DNA of 64,000 bases from Psoroptes ovis (GCA_002943765.1 PQWQ01000005.1:620001-684000), one strand, 5' to 3'. Shown: positions 22,833 through 35,165, counted from the stretch's first letter. Notes: a model not told the origin generated them from the sequence alone. Numbers and translations are program-made.

Positions 22833-23889
22833 TAATTCAATTCATTACAACAATTTTGCCAGTCATTTTTTTAAAATGATAATTCATTCATTCATTCATT
22901 GAATTAATAGTTGTTGACGCCTAATACGCCTTAAGATGCTTAAAGCATCTGATTATTTAGAGTGCATTGTACATACACATTGAATGCATTGAATTGCATA
23001 CATCATACACACGCACAGTGAGCGGAGAAAGGGCCATGTCCTCATGTGTTTTTTTCAATCAAAGATGATTGCATTCATCCATTTAGAGGTGATTCAACTC
23101 GTTGGTGTGGTGGTGGTACTGGTGGTGTTGGTGGTAATGGCGTCGATGGGATTCTTCTCCTACACAAACATTTGAAATCGTTGATGCGAAATCATTTAAT
23201 TAACCGAATCGAATCCATTCGAACATCATTCGAATTTCAAAGGTACAAACGTGTTAATTATTGTTGCGCCAGATGTTACCTTACCCGATACCACTACCTA
23301 TGACCATTGAATATTGTATGATCTGTACAATCAATGGTAGCATCACCTGTAACATCCGCGTAACCCTTCTATTGATAACCCTTTTGAAATCTTTCAAACC
23401 TGTGGATGTTTTCGATTCGTTCGTTGTATTCGAAATGACAGCGCAATCTATTCGATGTATGTCATAGGTCAATGATCATTCGGATATTCAATTGAACGAA
23501 TACATCAACGTAATTTCATGGTAATTCCGAGCGGAATTCAATTGTTTTTGAATGATGATTGCTGATCTTCAAGCATCCATGATTTGCTGAGGCTCCTGAA
23601 GACCAAAATTAATACAATTAACCATGATACCCTAAGATGTATGCTGCTAGCAATCAACCATAGTCACTGATTACGACAATTAATTAGCCTCGAAGAGGTT
23701 TAATTGAAAATTTAATGACCCTTGCGTCGACAAACATACGCACAACGACAACAGCAACACCACCCTTGGTCGATGGTCTATGGGGTTGGGGGTGGTGAAC
23801 AATATAGCGGTATTTACATCATCTCTTTGAGAGTTTTATGAAAAAAAAACCAGAAATACATTGATATCTTAAGATGTGTTTTGAATGTA

Positions 23890-23970
23890 TTAGGTTGTCC
23901 GAAAAGTTCATTCCGCTTAATCGAATAGAGTTGTTCATGATAATCGGCCAAAACTTTTCGGACAACTTAA
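23890..23970 (+). mobile_element. Mariner-like MITE copy 6 (core type A)
   Basis: TA-flanked copy with CATTCCGCTTAATCGA in the core. A TG microsatellite starts a few bases beyond its right end. Confidence 0.9.
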
Positions 23971-24327
23971 TATCAATGTGTGTGTGTGTGGGTATTTATT
24001 TATAAATCTATTGATATATCAAAGATATATCCACACACAAACAGAGATTTGATTTGAAAATTTATTTTCAAATCAAATCTTTTGATTTAAACATTGCAAA
24101 ACATTTTTGATATTTTTCAAAGGCTATACATCTGGTATTTGGTGTTGTCGTGGGTATTCAATATACCAACAAACAACTACACACACTACACCCAAAATTC
24201 TATGGAAAATATTTGTGTGGTCGATGCATTTGAAATACATAAGAAATATAAACATAATCCATCTACTCTAAGCCCTCAAGAAATTAATTTTATACGACGG
24301 ATTGAATTGAATGTATACAGCTAAATA

Positions 24328-24494
24328 TTACAGGGTTTCAAGTTTTAATTCAGAGTTTTAAAATTAATTTTCGTAGTTTTAAAGTTGATTTTCGTACTTT
24401 TGAATGTAATTTTGAATCGTAAAATTATGAAATTCAATTTCAAAACTACGAAAATCAATTTTAAAATCTCGAATTAAAACTTGAAACCTTGTAA
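24328..24494. mobile_element. 167-bp palindromic element with TA flanks (different family)
   Basis: The left end TTACAGGGTTTCAAGTTTTA is mirrored at the right end, whose reverse complement reads TTACAAGGTTTCAAGTTTTA. Complementarity extends through TTTTAAAATTnATTTTCGTAG on both arms, leaving a short centre. TA occurs immediately outside both ends (24326-24327 and 24495-24496). It shares no sequence with the 80-bp family, so it looks like a second MITE type. Only one copy was noticed. Confidence 0.75.
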
Positions 24495-24542
24495 TAAGAT
24501 TTTTGGCAATATTTATTAATCGCAAATATGTTTTGATATTTA

Positions 24543-24624
24543 TTAGATTGTCCGAAAAGTTCTGGCCAATTTTCATGTGGCAACTCTATTCGATTAAGCA
24601 GGATGAACTTTTCGGACAGCCTAA
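24543..24624 (-). mobile_element. Mariner-like MITE copy 7 (core type A, reversed)
   Basis: The core reads CCAATTTTCATG...GCAACTCTAT, the reverse complement of the usual type A core. It lies only 48 nt from the 167-bp palindrome. Confidence 0.9.
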
Positions 24625-24788
24625 TATTTCAATGTGTGTGTGTAATGTATGTACAAATATACAAATACAAATGTGTGTGTATAAATGTATCTGTGTATTT
24701 GCTTATGTTTATTTTTCTTAGTATTTCTTAGGATTTTCTTACGATTTCGTCAAAGATTTCTTAAGATTTTCCATGTATAATAATTGTA

Positions 24789-24870
24789 TTAGGTTGTCCC
24801 GGAAAGTTCTAGCCGTTTTTTAAATTTTTTTTCTATTCAAAAAACGGTAAGAACTTATGGGACAACCCAA
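24789..24870 (+). mobile_element. Mariner-like MITE copy 8 (core type B)
   Basis: Type B core (CCGTTTTTTAAATTTTTTTTC and AAAACGG). The left arm CCCGGAAAGTT is worn, while the right arm keeps AACTTATGGGACAACC. Confidence 0.85.
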
Positions 24871-24908
24871 TATTTGGCATTTTTTCCATGCAATAAATGT
24901 TAATAACC

Positions 24909-24962
24909 ATACACATACAAATACACACACACAAACACACACACACACATACACATACATAT
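24909..24962. repeat. CA-rich microsatellite
   Basis: Imperfect ACACAC/ACATAC repeat directly downstream of MITE copy 8. Confidence 0.8.
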
Positions 24963-25259
24963 AAGATTATTGTCTTATATGATTGGGGTAAATGGTCGAA
25001 AATTTCTGTTGTTTCTGTCTCTCTCTCACTGTCTTATACATTTTACAACCAGTTTTTGTCGATCATTATTTGAATGTTGTATTTTAAATACATTTCTATG
25101 TATCGATCATATTTATGTGGTCGAAAAAAATTTCTGGTAAATTTTCAAATGTTTGTGTGTAGTCATATATCTGGTAAAATACACCATTATTTGAAATTTG
25201 AAATATCAAATTCAACAGGCGTCTTACAAGAGCAAACATATTTACCATTATCGTATATA

Positions 25260-25339
25260 ATAGGTTGTCCCATAAGTTTTTGCCGATTTTTCAATAATTT
25301 TCCATGATATAACCGGCAAGAACTTATGGAACAACTCAA
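25260..25339 (+). mobile_element. Mariner-like MITE copy 9 (type C core with CATAAG ends)
   Basis: The ends are of the CCCATAAGTT/AACTTATGG class, while the core (TTTTCCATGATATAACCGG) belongs to type C, making a mosaic of the two subfamilies. Confidence 0.87.
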
Positions 25340-25366
25340 TATATTTCTCGATGATGATATATGACA

Positions 25367-25383
25367 TGTGTGTGTGTGTGTGT
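25367..25383. repeat. TG microsatellite
   Basis: Run of GTGTGT just right of MITE copy 9. Confidence 0.8.
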
Positions 25384-27390
25384 TGATATGTTTGATTAAT
25401 TCAAATATATATTGAATACGTCTGCAATACGTTATACGAAATAAACACACAAATGAATTTATTCATTCTGGTCATTCTCATTCCGAACAAATTGAATATT
25501 AAATACCCATTCAAAATTCAATCACATTTTCCATCACCACCACCACCACCACCACCCCATTCAAAATACTCACACATTTACAACATTTACATCACAAAGA
25601 AATACGTTTACATTCAATGTTCAATGACATTTCATTTATTTAATTTTGATTTATCATTGATTTTACTAAGCAAATGCTAAGCAAAATACCAAACAACAAA
25701 TCATTCGTATTATTATTATTATTATTATTACGAAATAACAACAAAATATACGAAATATAATTATCAGAATCAATGGTGTAATACTGGCTAACTAATAATG
25801 ATTATTAAATACATATATATAAATATTCATTAATTCATTAATATGAATTCTCTCTTCATTATTAATACAATCGTAGATTATTATTAATACTACATTCAAT
25901 CATTCAACCCGTTCATTTTATTTTAGTTCATTTCATTTCATTTCATACACATAGAAACAACGAAAGAAAAACGGCCACGCAATCTTTTCCATTGAATTTC
26001 CATCCACCGAAAATTATTAAACTTTTTATGTTCAGCTGCTGCGAATAACCCTTGTAATTTTTGAAAATATTTTTTTTTAGTTCATTTCAAATCTGGTTTT
26101 CAACCGTGTGTCAGTGTTTGACAAGTCATTGAGAGAGAGAGAGAGAGAAAATACGAAAGCCAAAAATACAAGAGAATCATCGACCAGTAAATGAATAAAT
26201 GAAAAACAACAACCAACCAACCAGTCAACCAACCGAACTGAATCAACTAAATCAACAACAACGACGAAGAAATACCGTTAATATTAAACGATGATTTGAT
26301 CATTTGAGAAACATATTCATTCAGTGATGATGATGTTAATATGAACATATGAACATATCGACTTTGTTTTAATTCTATTTTGAATTTTGTGAATGTTTTA
26401 CTCCTTTGAATACCAACAACGATTATTACAAAGCATATTCTTCGAGCACCAACAAGCACCAATCAACCAAATGTGATTTTCATTGTATGTTTATCAACCC
26501 TGTGTGTTTGTTTTCGAACCTTTGTGCATTTCAACGAATGTCCAAGTCACGAATGTCCAATTTTGCTGGTGCTGGTGGTCATTAGTCAAATGTGAATGTG
26601 AGGCCATAATCCCTTATTGTTCGAAGCAAAATTCTACTATCGAAGCTTTCAAAGGGTCTTAAGCTTATTCTTAAAGACTTTAAGAGGACCTCTGTGTGTT
26701 GTTGTTATGGTGGCGCTTGATTTGCATTAATTGTTGTTTTTGTTGTAATATTTTGAAAATTTGTGATTTTTGCTTTCATCATTTCGTCATTTGTTCAACG
26801 ATTTGCAATATTTTTTTCATGTTTTGAAATTCTACGAAAAACAATCTGGTCATTTTCATTTCATTTATTTATGTGCAAAAAAAAAAAATATTTACGAAAT
26901 TCTCCGAAAATCATTTATTCTCCACAAAATTGATTCAAATATCTTTGATTTGAGAGTGAATTGAATCCAAATAAATATACAAAAAGATACGAATCATCCA
27001 TAATTAAACATAGGTAAGTATCAATGATTTGAAGGATCGATTCTTCTTTCGAAAAAATCTCTGACCTCAATCAATGGATTGATCCGTTATCTTGGCCAAA
27101 GGTAAAGGGATATTTTGATACATTTGGCTTTCGATCAATTCGTTGACTGAGGACGCAGACCTTTAATTTATTCTTAAGATTTTCAATTATTCAAAAACTA
27201 ATTAATCCTTTCATTTTTTTTTCGTTTGTTCAATCTTTACTTAGGATGAATAACGTTTATTGAAAAAATTTCAATTGGAATCATCTTCATCAAATTAATA
27301 AATAATCAACAAAAAATTTTGAAAAAAAAATTCAAATTTTTTATTTTTTGGCGCCAAAATTTAAAATATAAATATTTCAACCGCGAATAG

Positions 27391-27405
27391 TGCTGACATC
27401 TTGTG
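27391..27405 (-). promoter_or_regulatory. Weak CTCF-like motif
   Basis: On the minus strand it reads CACAAGATGTCAGCA, a poorer match (TGTC instead of TGGC) than the four main sites. It lies about 1.5 kb upstream of the SPRY-SOCS gene. Listed for completeness. Confidence 0.15.
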
Positions 27406-27859
27406 ATTAAATTTTGTGTTTTAAAAATTTTCAAAAAAAAAATTCGAAATTACGCATCTCATACCATTTTTTACCATCATCATCATTCATCTTTAATCAA
27501 TTTGTTCCGACTAATTAACATCATTAACATCATTAATAATTAATAAAATCGATTAATCAAACCATCGAATCAACGAATCATTGAAATACGTCATCGATCA
27601 TCAACCGATTGATATCAGCCACAATCATCATCTACTGACGATAATTTCTTTGATTATTTTCAATTGCACACATTTGAATCAAACATTTCATTTGTTGATT
27701 TGAAACTCCAAAAAAAATAAATAAATATTCAATTTTCAATTTCCGTCCGTTCGGAAAACCCACACAAAACCGTGAGTATTTCATTTTCGCCATAATATAA
27801 TCTGCTCAATTCAATAGAAATACATTTATTTTTGTTTTTGTGTTTACGAACGATATATA

Positions 27860-27942
27860 TTAGGCTGTCCGAAAAGTTCATTCGGCTTAATCACCGATAG
27901 AATTGCTCATCGAAATTGGCAAGAACTTTACGGACAACCTAA
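27860..27942 (+). mobile_element. Mariner-like MITE copy 10 (core type A)
   Basis: Starts TTAGGCTGTCCGAAAAGTTC and ends ACTTTACGGACAACCTAA with a TA on each side. It lies about 1 kb upstream of the SPRY-SOCS gene. Confidence 0.9.
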
Positions 27943-28947
27943 TATTTACTGCCAATCAAACCGAAATCAAATCAAATCAAATTGATCAAATCAAAACAAA
28001 TCGATCGATCAAATTCGATAAAGTGTCGAATGATCATGATCAAATGATCAGCTAATAATAGAAAGCTATGAAAATAAAAAAAAAAAAGAAAAAACAGAAA
28101 TATCTGTACCATTTATTCATTTATTCATCCACTATTTACGATGATTAATGATCATTCGAATGATGATTATTAAATAAATAAATCTATTTATGCAAATGAC
28201 TGTATTTTCTCAGTTGTTTTTCAAAATATAAAACAACAACAACAAAAATATCGCTCGTAATACGATATTGTGATGATTCAATGTGATCATATTGATTATT
28301 TTGAATATAAGTCTAATCTGAGCAAAATTAATTGTGCATAAATAATTCGAATAAATCAATGAATGAATGATTGAATTAGATGAATGAATACCGAATGATA
28401 GTTTAAAACAAATGACGCAAATGGTTAGCGCAGGCGAAATGTAGATCGATTTGTAGACGATTAGTCTACGACCATTTCATGATAATTTTCGAATAAAACA
28501 GAGGTGATGATGCGCAAGATGCGGTAAGATGAACACAAAAGCGTGTTGGTGAACCTGTTTATGAACAAATTATCATCAATCTTGATGGTGATTGAAGGAT
28601 TGAAATCGGCAAAATTTGATCATTTAAATATTTTGTTTATTTGTGTGAAGATGATCGAGTTATTTTGAATTATTTTTCGATCAATCAATCAATTAATGAT
28701 CAATCAATGATCAATCGATCGCAAAATGAAAAATAAATCAACATTTGATATAAGCAGAATGTTTCGTACATTCACATATTTCAAAACATATTTGTTTTTC
28801 TATCGTGTTCATATATAAATGCTTTGATTATGCTGATCAATGTTTTGAGTTTAAAGTGTTTTAAATTTGAAAATTTCTGAAATTTCTCAGTGTTTTAAGT
28901 GATTCACTGTGTATTTGTTCAATCATTCATTAATTAATCAACTAATT

Positions 28948-31900
28948 ATGTCTGAAAATATGTTCAATTCCATGGATAATACGGCAAATTGCTTAAAACA
29001 ATGCCCAAATAAATCTAAAATGAAGATAAAATTAATAAAATCAATACAAATACGTAATGATTTGAATCGTAATCGATTATGCAATCATTTTAAAAATAAT
29101 AATGGTATTTTTATTGGTAAAAAATATCATAGAAATTATTGTAATGATAATTCTCGAGATGATGATGACAATAATGTAATTTTCAATTCATTTTCGATTC
29201 ATTTGTTTAATTGCAATTGAATTTTTGTGATTTAATTTGTTAAATATTTTGAATTGATTGATTAATTTTGTCTTTTGTTCATCTTCATTAGGCCAAACTG
29301 AAGCCAAAACGGCGCCGTAATATGTTACGCATCATTGAAAATTGGCCATCATTAAGATCATTGGCCAATATGGACCTACAATCATTGGTGCGTTCATTAA
29401 GGTCACAGGATAAAAAATCGATACAAAATATGCGTGCCGATTGTCATGCCGAGCGACCATCACGTTTAGATCGGCTATTAGAACAAGAAGAATTACCTGA
29501 AGATATTCAAGTAGAAAATGGTTGGTCATTAGAACGTAAATCACCGAATGTGAATATATTACAAAACGGGCTGATCGGTAAACGTAGACCAATAGCCAAA
29601 TCTACTGATTGTATGTTTGGCCGTATTGGTTATACGAAAGGTCTACACATATGGACAATACAATGGCCAGTTGAATGTCGTGGTACACATGCGGTTGTCG
29701 GTGTTGCAACCGAATCAATGCAATATCTTCATACAAGCGGTAAGTTTTCTTAACAATTTTCTAAGATTTTCAAAAAATTAAAAAACAATATCGCCATCTG
29801 TCGGCGTCGTCTATCATCATATTTTCAAAAAAAATTCGATTCGTGACTTTTACCGCGAATCTTACGAAAAATTCGAGATTCTTGCATCGTATTAAAATCT
29901 ACGAACTAATAATCTAAGAATTCTTGAATATTTTCGAATATATTCTTCTCAAATATTGCTTCTTCTCTCTTCCTTCAACCATTCCTTTCCATTGGTTGTC
30001 AAATTTTCATCAGAATAAATGAAAAAAAACGGTAAAAAACAATGTCAAAAAATGCTTCAATTGTTTTCATTGAATCCATTGAATTTCTTTGTTATTCTTC
30101 GTAAATCACTGCTTTTAAAGTAATTCAATGAATGAATTCAATTGAATACCGACAGCCACCCGAGTGGAACAGCCATTTTGAATGAATGGCGAGAGAATGA
30201 ACGAAATGAAAATGTAAGAAAAATGCATCAACAAAGCCTACTATGATGAACATTGATTTCTTTGTGGTTATTGTTTTCAAGACCATGTCAGGCAGACACA
30301 GAGGGACTGAGAGAGTGGAACAAAATTTTAAAAATTTTGCTTGAAAAAATTTTCCATAGAAAATGAATTGAATTGAATTGAAAATTTTCCACTGAAAAGC
30401 TTTGATTTTTTGAAAGCGTTTGAAAGGTTTTTAAATGCTTTTTGAAAATCTTTGAATACTGAAATGGAAAAAACAGAAAATTTACATACAAATAACCCTT
30501 TGAATTCATTGAATGAATGAATCATGAATTGAATAACCGAATCCAGAGCTTGTCATCGCTGTGAATGAATATGTGTATGTGTGCGTGTCTGTACACGACA
30601 ATAGATTTCATTGAAAATTCAAATTTTGAATTTTTAAAATTTTAAAATTCTTTGAATTTACGTAAATTTTCCTCAGTAATTCCCCCCCTGCATCACCCCT
30701 TTGAAATTATTCTCGAAACCTGTGTATTTGTGTTTCCCTGTGAATAATTTAAAATGTTTCTGGGAAAATTCCCGTAAAATTTCTCAATTTTCCGCGAAAT
30801 TTTTTCGGTAATCAAAGGGTTATTCAATTCAAAATCAATGACAGTTATACCGAACAATACAATCAAATGTCAAACGATAGTCTCAAAAAGCCATTGTAAA
30901 CGATAATTATGGCCTAAATATGGCCGCTGTATCGTTGTAGCTATTTAACTTATTTCATTTTGACATTTTTTTATTCAATAAATTCCGAGAAACTTTTTTC
31001 GAAATTTCCAGTTTTTAACCCTTTTTTTCACCAAAATTTACAGAAATTTTCCCCATCCACATATTCAATGTACACATGAAAAAATTGATTTTTAATTTGA
31101 TTTTTTTTTTTTTTTTGGCATCCCCCTTCGTTGAAAAACAACGAAAAAGTTTCAATTGTGTTTTTGGTTCAACCGATATTGAACAAGTATTTGTGAAACA
31201 TTTGTGTTTTCGATCAATTGCCAAAAGCTTTGAAAATATGTCAATCCCTTTTTTGAAACTGTCCAGAGATTGAAATTTTGAAGGGGCTAAGACCTTTTAA
31301 AATTAAGGGACATGGAAAGAGTGGAGAAAAAGCGGGCAATTTTCCGCCGAAAACTTTGAGATTTACAGATGTTTTTCGATCCGATCTTCGGGTATGTGCG
31401 GTATGTTTGTACAATCTACGATTGTTTCAAGTAAAATCAATGAAAATGGAAGCTCTCTACGGCCAAGCAATGACCGAATCTGTTAAATGTTCTCTGAATC
31501 TTCCACAAGTAAATCAAAATGTCAAATTTCTGGTTCAAATTCTGGTTGTTAAACCATAAGAAGAAGCAGCCGTGAAAAATCAATGTTCATCGATTATTTC
31601 TCCAAGCTTCTTCTTCGTTGGTGTTGGTTGCTGGTTGGCTAATAATTATCATTGAATTTAATTGGAATTCTTTTCTTTTGTTTAATTGAATCAAATTAAA
31701 AAATTTCACAAGACTTTACGAGATGTTTTACTTGATTTTCAATGCTGACACAATTGTTCACGAGTCGACCCGAAAAATTTCAGCGAAAAAACAAAAGAAT
31801 CCAGTGACATTTCGCACTGATTATCTGATCAACCAACAAAGATGAGAGTCATTCATAGACAAGTTCTGTCAGGGCATAAATCATCGGTGAAATGAATTGA

Positions 31901-34168
31901 AACCTTTAGAATTTCTTCGAAAAACAAAAACATTTGATTCATTTGATTATTCATCGAAGAATTGCTTTGATTCCTTTAATTCCTGTGATTCGTTTAAAAA
32001 AGAATTATTCTTAATTCTTACTCGAATTTTCTTTGAAATTTTCAAGTATTTTCTTCATTTAAATTCTATGATTTTGGCTCCAAAGAGTTACTATGAATGG
32101 CATCGCTATAAGTTTTTCGTAAAGTTTTGATTGTATTCAATTGATAAGATCGGAAAAATTGAGTGTTTTCAAAGATTAAATCCGAATAAATTTAAATTTA
32201 TTTTAAATTTAAATTTAAATTGTTTGAATTTGAATTTTTAGTTTTGAACACATTTGATCATTACAATCATTGATCAATCAATCGTTATTACACATGGTAA
32301 TATACCAGAAATTAATGGATGGAATTACATTGAATTACACTGAAAAAAACATTTTGAAAAGTTAATTTAATATGATTCAAGTTTAATTACAGAATGTTAT
32401 TTCGAGAATTCAATGTGTGTGTGTTCACACTGATGCCATAGATTCCATAGATTTTTGATTAAATATGTTTGTGTTTACAGACCTATCAATGATGTATTAG
32501 GTTGTCCGGAAAGTTATGGCTGATTTTCATGAGCAACTCTATCGTGATTAAGTGGAATGAACTTTTCGGACAACCTGTACATATGATTCTCTATTGATAT
32601 TATAAGCTACTATTTTTGATTGAAATTTGATTTCTTCGGATTTCAAAAGAAATTTTTAATCGAAACTTTTCGGCTTGTAATTTGCTTGTGATTATTAGTT
32701 TCAAATGTGTTCGATCGGAATATGTTTTTCCGCGAAAACCCCATTGAGAAATGAGTGTGTGAAATCAGATAACTAAGAGCAAAGAAATAAAGTTTAAATG
32801 TGATTAAATCAAATTATTTTGAATCTTTTGGGGGGGAATTCAAGGGTGATTTTCTGGGGTGATTTTTGGGCCATTTTCGATGGTGTTGATGGCTGTATCA
32901 AGGCCCACAAGGACTCTATTCAAGAATTTCAATGTAACTTTTCAAATAAATTTGAAGCAATTTTTGGATTTTTGAAAGCAGATTTTCAAAATGGAAATTA
33001 ATCAAAATGTTAATCTAATTAAACAGAATTAGTTTGAAATCTAATTCGAATTTATCGTCGGACGACGAATGAAAAAGCAAACATTTATGTGTTTCAATTT
33101 TGAAAATATTTGTCGATCATCATCATTCTGTAAATCATTCGGTTTTGGGTCATTCATTCGTTCATTCTCATTCATTTTAATGAAACTCATTAAAAATTAA
33201 ACAATTATTGCAATTATATTAGGCTGTCCGATAAATTCTTGCCGATTTTCTCATCATTTCCTACAATATGATCGGCAAAAACTTTCCGTACAACCAAATA
33301 AATGAGTCTTTTCAAAGCAATGAATTTCGAATGAATGATAACCAAAAGCTTTTTAGTTGATTAAATGATGATGATTAGATTAATAATGATACGAAGATGC
33401 CAGACATATATGCACAATGGAACTAGATTAAACTTAATTTGTTAAATGTTGATTAACTCGATTATCTTAATGATTAACTTGATTAAAAGTTAATTATTAA
33501 TTACCAAATCGAAGTCAATGAAGGGTGGATTGAAATCGAATGATTAAATGAAATGATTCGAATTTCGAACTGAATCAATTCGAATTTTTATGTTTCGATT
33601 GATTCGATCGTTGACCATTCATTGATGTTGTAATCGTTAATTGGAGAATAATTGATTAATTAATTCCTTTATTTTCTTTTATTCTAATTGAATAATTATA
33701 GGTTACTGTTCATTAGTTGGCAGTGATTGTGAATCATATGGCTGGGATATTGTTAGATGTAGATTTTTTCATAATAAAAAAGAATCAACATATCCAATAT
33801 GGTTGAATTCATCATCATCCTCTTCCTCATCATCATCCTCTTCATCGAATGATAAATTTCAAATACCAGATGAATTTATGGTCGTATTGGATATGGATGA
33901 AGGAACGCTTGGTTTTATTGTTGATGGCCTTTATTTAGGCATCGCTTATACCGGTTTAGCCGGTAAAAAATTATATCCTGTGATTTCAACTGTTTGGGGT
34001 AATGTAGAGATTGGCATTAGATATTTAGGTTATATGCCACCAGGACCATTATTATTACGTGAATGTTGTCGTAAAACGATTCGACAACATTCGGGTAAAA
34101 AACGTATAAGAAAATTAGTACAAGAAACTCGAATACCGTTGGTACTGAAAGAATATCTTCTAAATTGA
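28948..34168 (+). CDS. gus: SPRY domain-containing SOCS-box protein (gustavus/SPSB1-2-4 type), 380 aa
   Basis: Exons are 28948-29175, 29292-29739 and 33702-34168; phases match and the total is a multiple of three. SPSB proteins bind short Asn-containing peptides through the SPRY domain and recruit an Elongin B/C-Cullin ubiquitin ligase through the SOCS box. Residues 1-110 are divergent and basic. The family region starts at RPSRLDRLLEQEELPEDIQ, followed by PIAKSTDCMFGRIGYTKGLH, RGTHAVVGVATES and, across the 4-kb intron, GYCSLVGSDCESYGWDI. LDMDEGTLGFIVDGLYLGIA and GKKLYPVISTVWG complete the SPRY fold. The SOCS box is about LLLRECCRKTIRQHSG to VLKEYLLN. Oddities are a run of 13 Ser residues inside the SPRY domain and a long N-terminus (human SPSB1 is 273 aa). 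The first exon is the least certain; its ATG is the first in frame. The intron holds two MITE copies and a CTCF-like motif. Confidence 0.85.
29791..29806 (-). promoter_or_regulatory. CTCF-like motif (CGACAGATGGCGA on the minus strand)
   Basis: On the minus strand this reads CGCCGACAGATGGCGA, sharing ACAGATGGCG with the three other strong sites. It lies inside the SPRY-SOCS intron, just downstream of exon 2. Confidence 0.35.
32497..32577 (-). mobile_element. Mariner-like MITE copy 11 (core type A, reversed)
   Basis: Starts TTAGGTTGTCCGGAAAGTTA. The core TTTTCATGAGCAACTCTATC is the reverse of the usual type A. The right terminal bases after GGACAACCT are altered. Located in the SPRY-SOCS intron. 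Confidence 0.87.
33219..33298 (+). mobile_element. Mariner-like MITE copy 12 (core type C)
   Basis: The left arm is CCGATAAATTCTTGCCGAT and the right arm is worn (ACTTTCCGTACAACCAAA). Located in the SPRY-SOCS intron. Confidence 0.83.
33809..33847 (+). repeat. Serine-codon run inside the SPRY domain
   Basis: Thirteen consecutive TCA/TCC/TCG codons interrupt the SPRY domain between TYPIWLN and DKFQIPDEF. The insertion replaces a short acidic loop seen in other family members. Confidence 0.9.
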
Positions 34169-35165
34169 TCGATCGATTGATTGATTGGTACCTGATCGAA
34201 TCAATCCATTGATTTGATTGATGCAAAAGCTGCAGAATAAATCATTGAAATATTGACCATAAATCTGTTAATATATTAAATCATCATCATCATCATCCAA
34301 AAATTGTCTGCGATTATTAAATCCGATTGATATTAAGGATATTTTATTTTTGAGAAAAAAATAAAAATAAAAAATCTACATTGATCGATTCCCCAAATAT
34401 TGAACATCATCATCCATTCTATGAATGACTCTTTCATCATTTTATCATTAATTTTATTAATTATTATTATCCATTAAATTACTCATCATTAATTATTGAT
34501 CATCATCCATAGCCATCCATTAATCACATTCACATGACATTACACTACACACTAAGAGAAATCAAAAACCAAAAATCAAAATTCATTTTGATCACAAACA
34601 CACACCTCCCGCCCAACCCCAAACAAACACGTACAAGTACACATTTATGTAAAAATTTACAAATAAAATAATAAAGATAAAACACGTGTAAACCCCTTTG
34701 ACACCCACACACACGAAACATATTACACGCGATAATACGAATTAATATAAATAAATGAAATCAATTTATGAATTTTGAAAATTTTCATAATGTTTATGGC
34801 GCATGTTTCGCCTAAATATATATTGTTTGAATGATTTGCAAATATTGATGCGGCTACTAGCAATTTTTGTCAATTCGAATAGCATCATCATTCGTTGATT
34901 TTTTCTCAAAAAAAAAAAAAAAAATTTTTTTGATCATCATTCAGTTTTGAATTCGTGTTTGAAGTCATAAGATGCACAATTTGCTCTGCGCTACAATTTG
35001 GCTCCAGAAATTGTGTTTTAATTGTTTTGAAGCGTTTCAAATGATTTCTTCACCATTGATTCGTTGATCACCTGGAAATTTTCTTCAGCAATTTTCACCA
35101 CGAAAAATTTGTGTCAAAGTTCAAAGTCATTTGATTGAAAGCCAATTATTTCAAAAATTTAAATA
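34169..35165. other. Intergenic spacer between the SPRY-SOCS and sidestep-like genes
   Basis: AT-rich spacer with ATC/ATT triplet repeats (34280-34310, 34430-34520) and an A14-T7 stretch near 34910. It should hold the 3' end of the SPRY-SOCS gene and the promoter of the sidestep-like gene. No gene or MITE is seen. Confidence 0.5.

Larger units (their letters stand above)
18340..28947. other. Gene-poor 10.6-kb intergenic region
   Basis: I find no convincing coding exon here. The reading frames at 19162-19433 come from a CCA/TGG triplet run, those at 21141-21329 and 24503-24721 cross MITE copies, and 23046-23303 is Gly-rich simple sequence. The region holds nine MITE copies, a 167-bp palindrome (24328), a minisatellite (21709), CA/TG and GA microsatellites, and possible 5'-UTR splice donors of the downstream SPRY-SOCS gene (for example AG|GTAAGTA at 27012). 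Confidence 0.5.
29740..33701 (+). other. Large intron of the SPRY-SOCS gene
   Basis: GT at 29740 and TTATAG|G at 33702. It contains a CTCF-like motif 50 nt inside the donor, MITE copies 11 and 12, and long stretches rich in GAAAATTTTC/CCCGTAAA-like words. The reading frames in it (for example 31278-31559) show no family features. Confidence 0.7.

Noticed and set aside
28430..28500. A tRNA-like stretch (TGGTTAGCGCAGG with a GTAGAC/GTCTAC stem)
   Set aside because: No T-arm motif or closing acceptor stem could be found.
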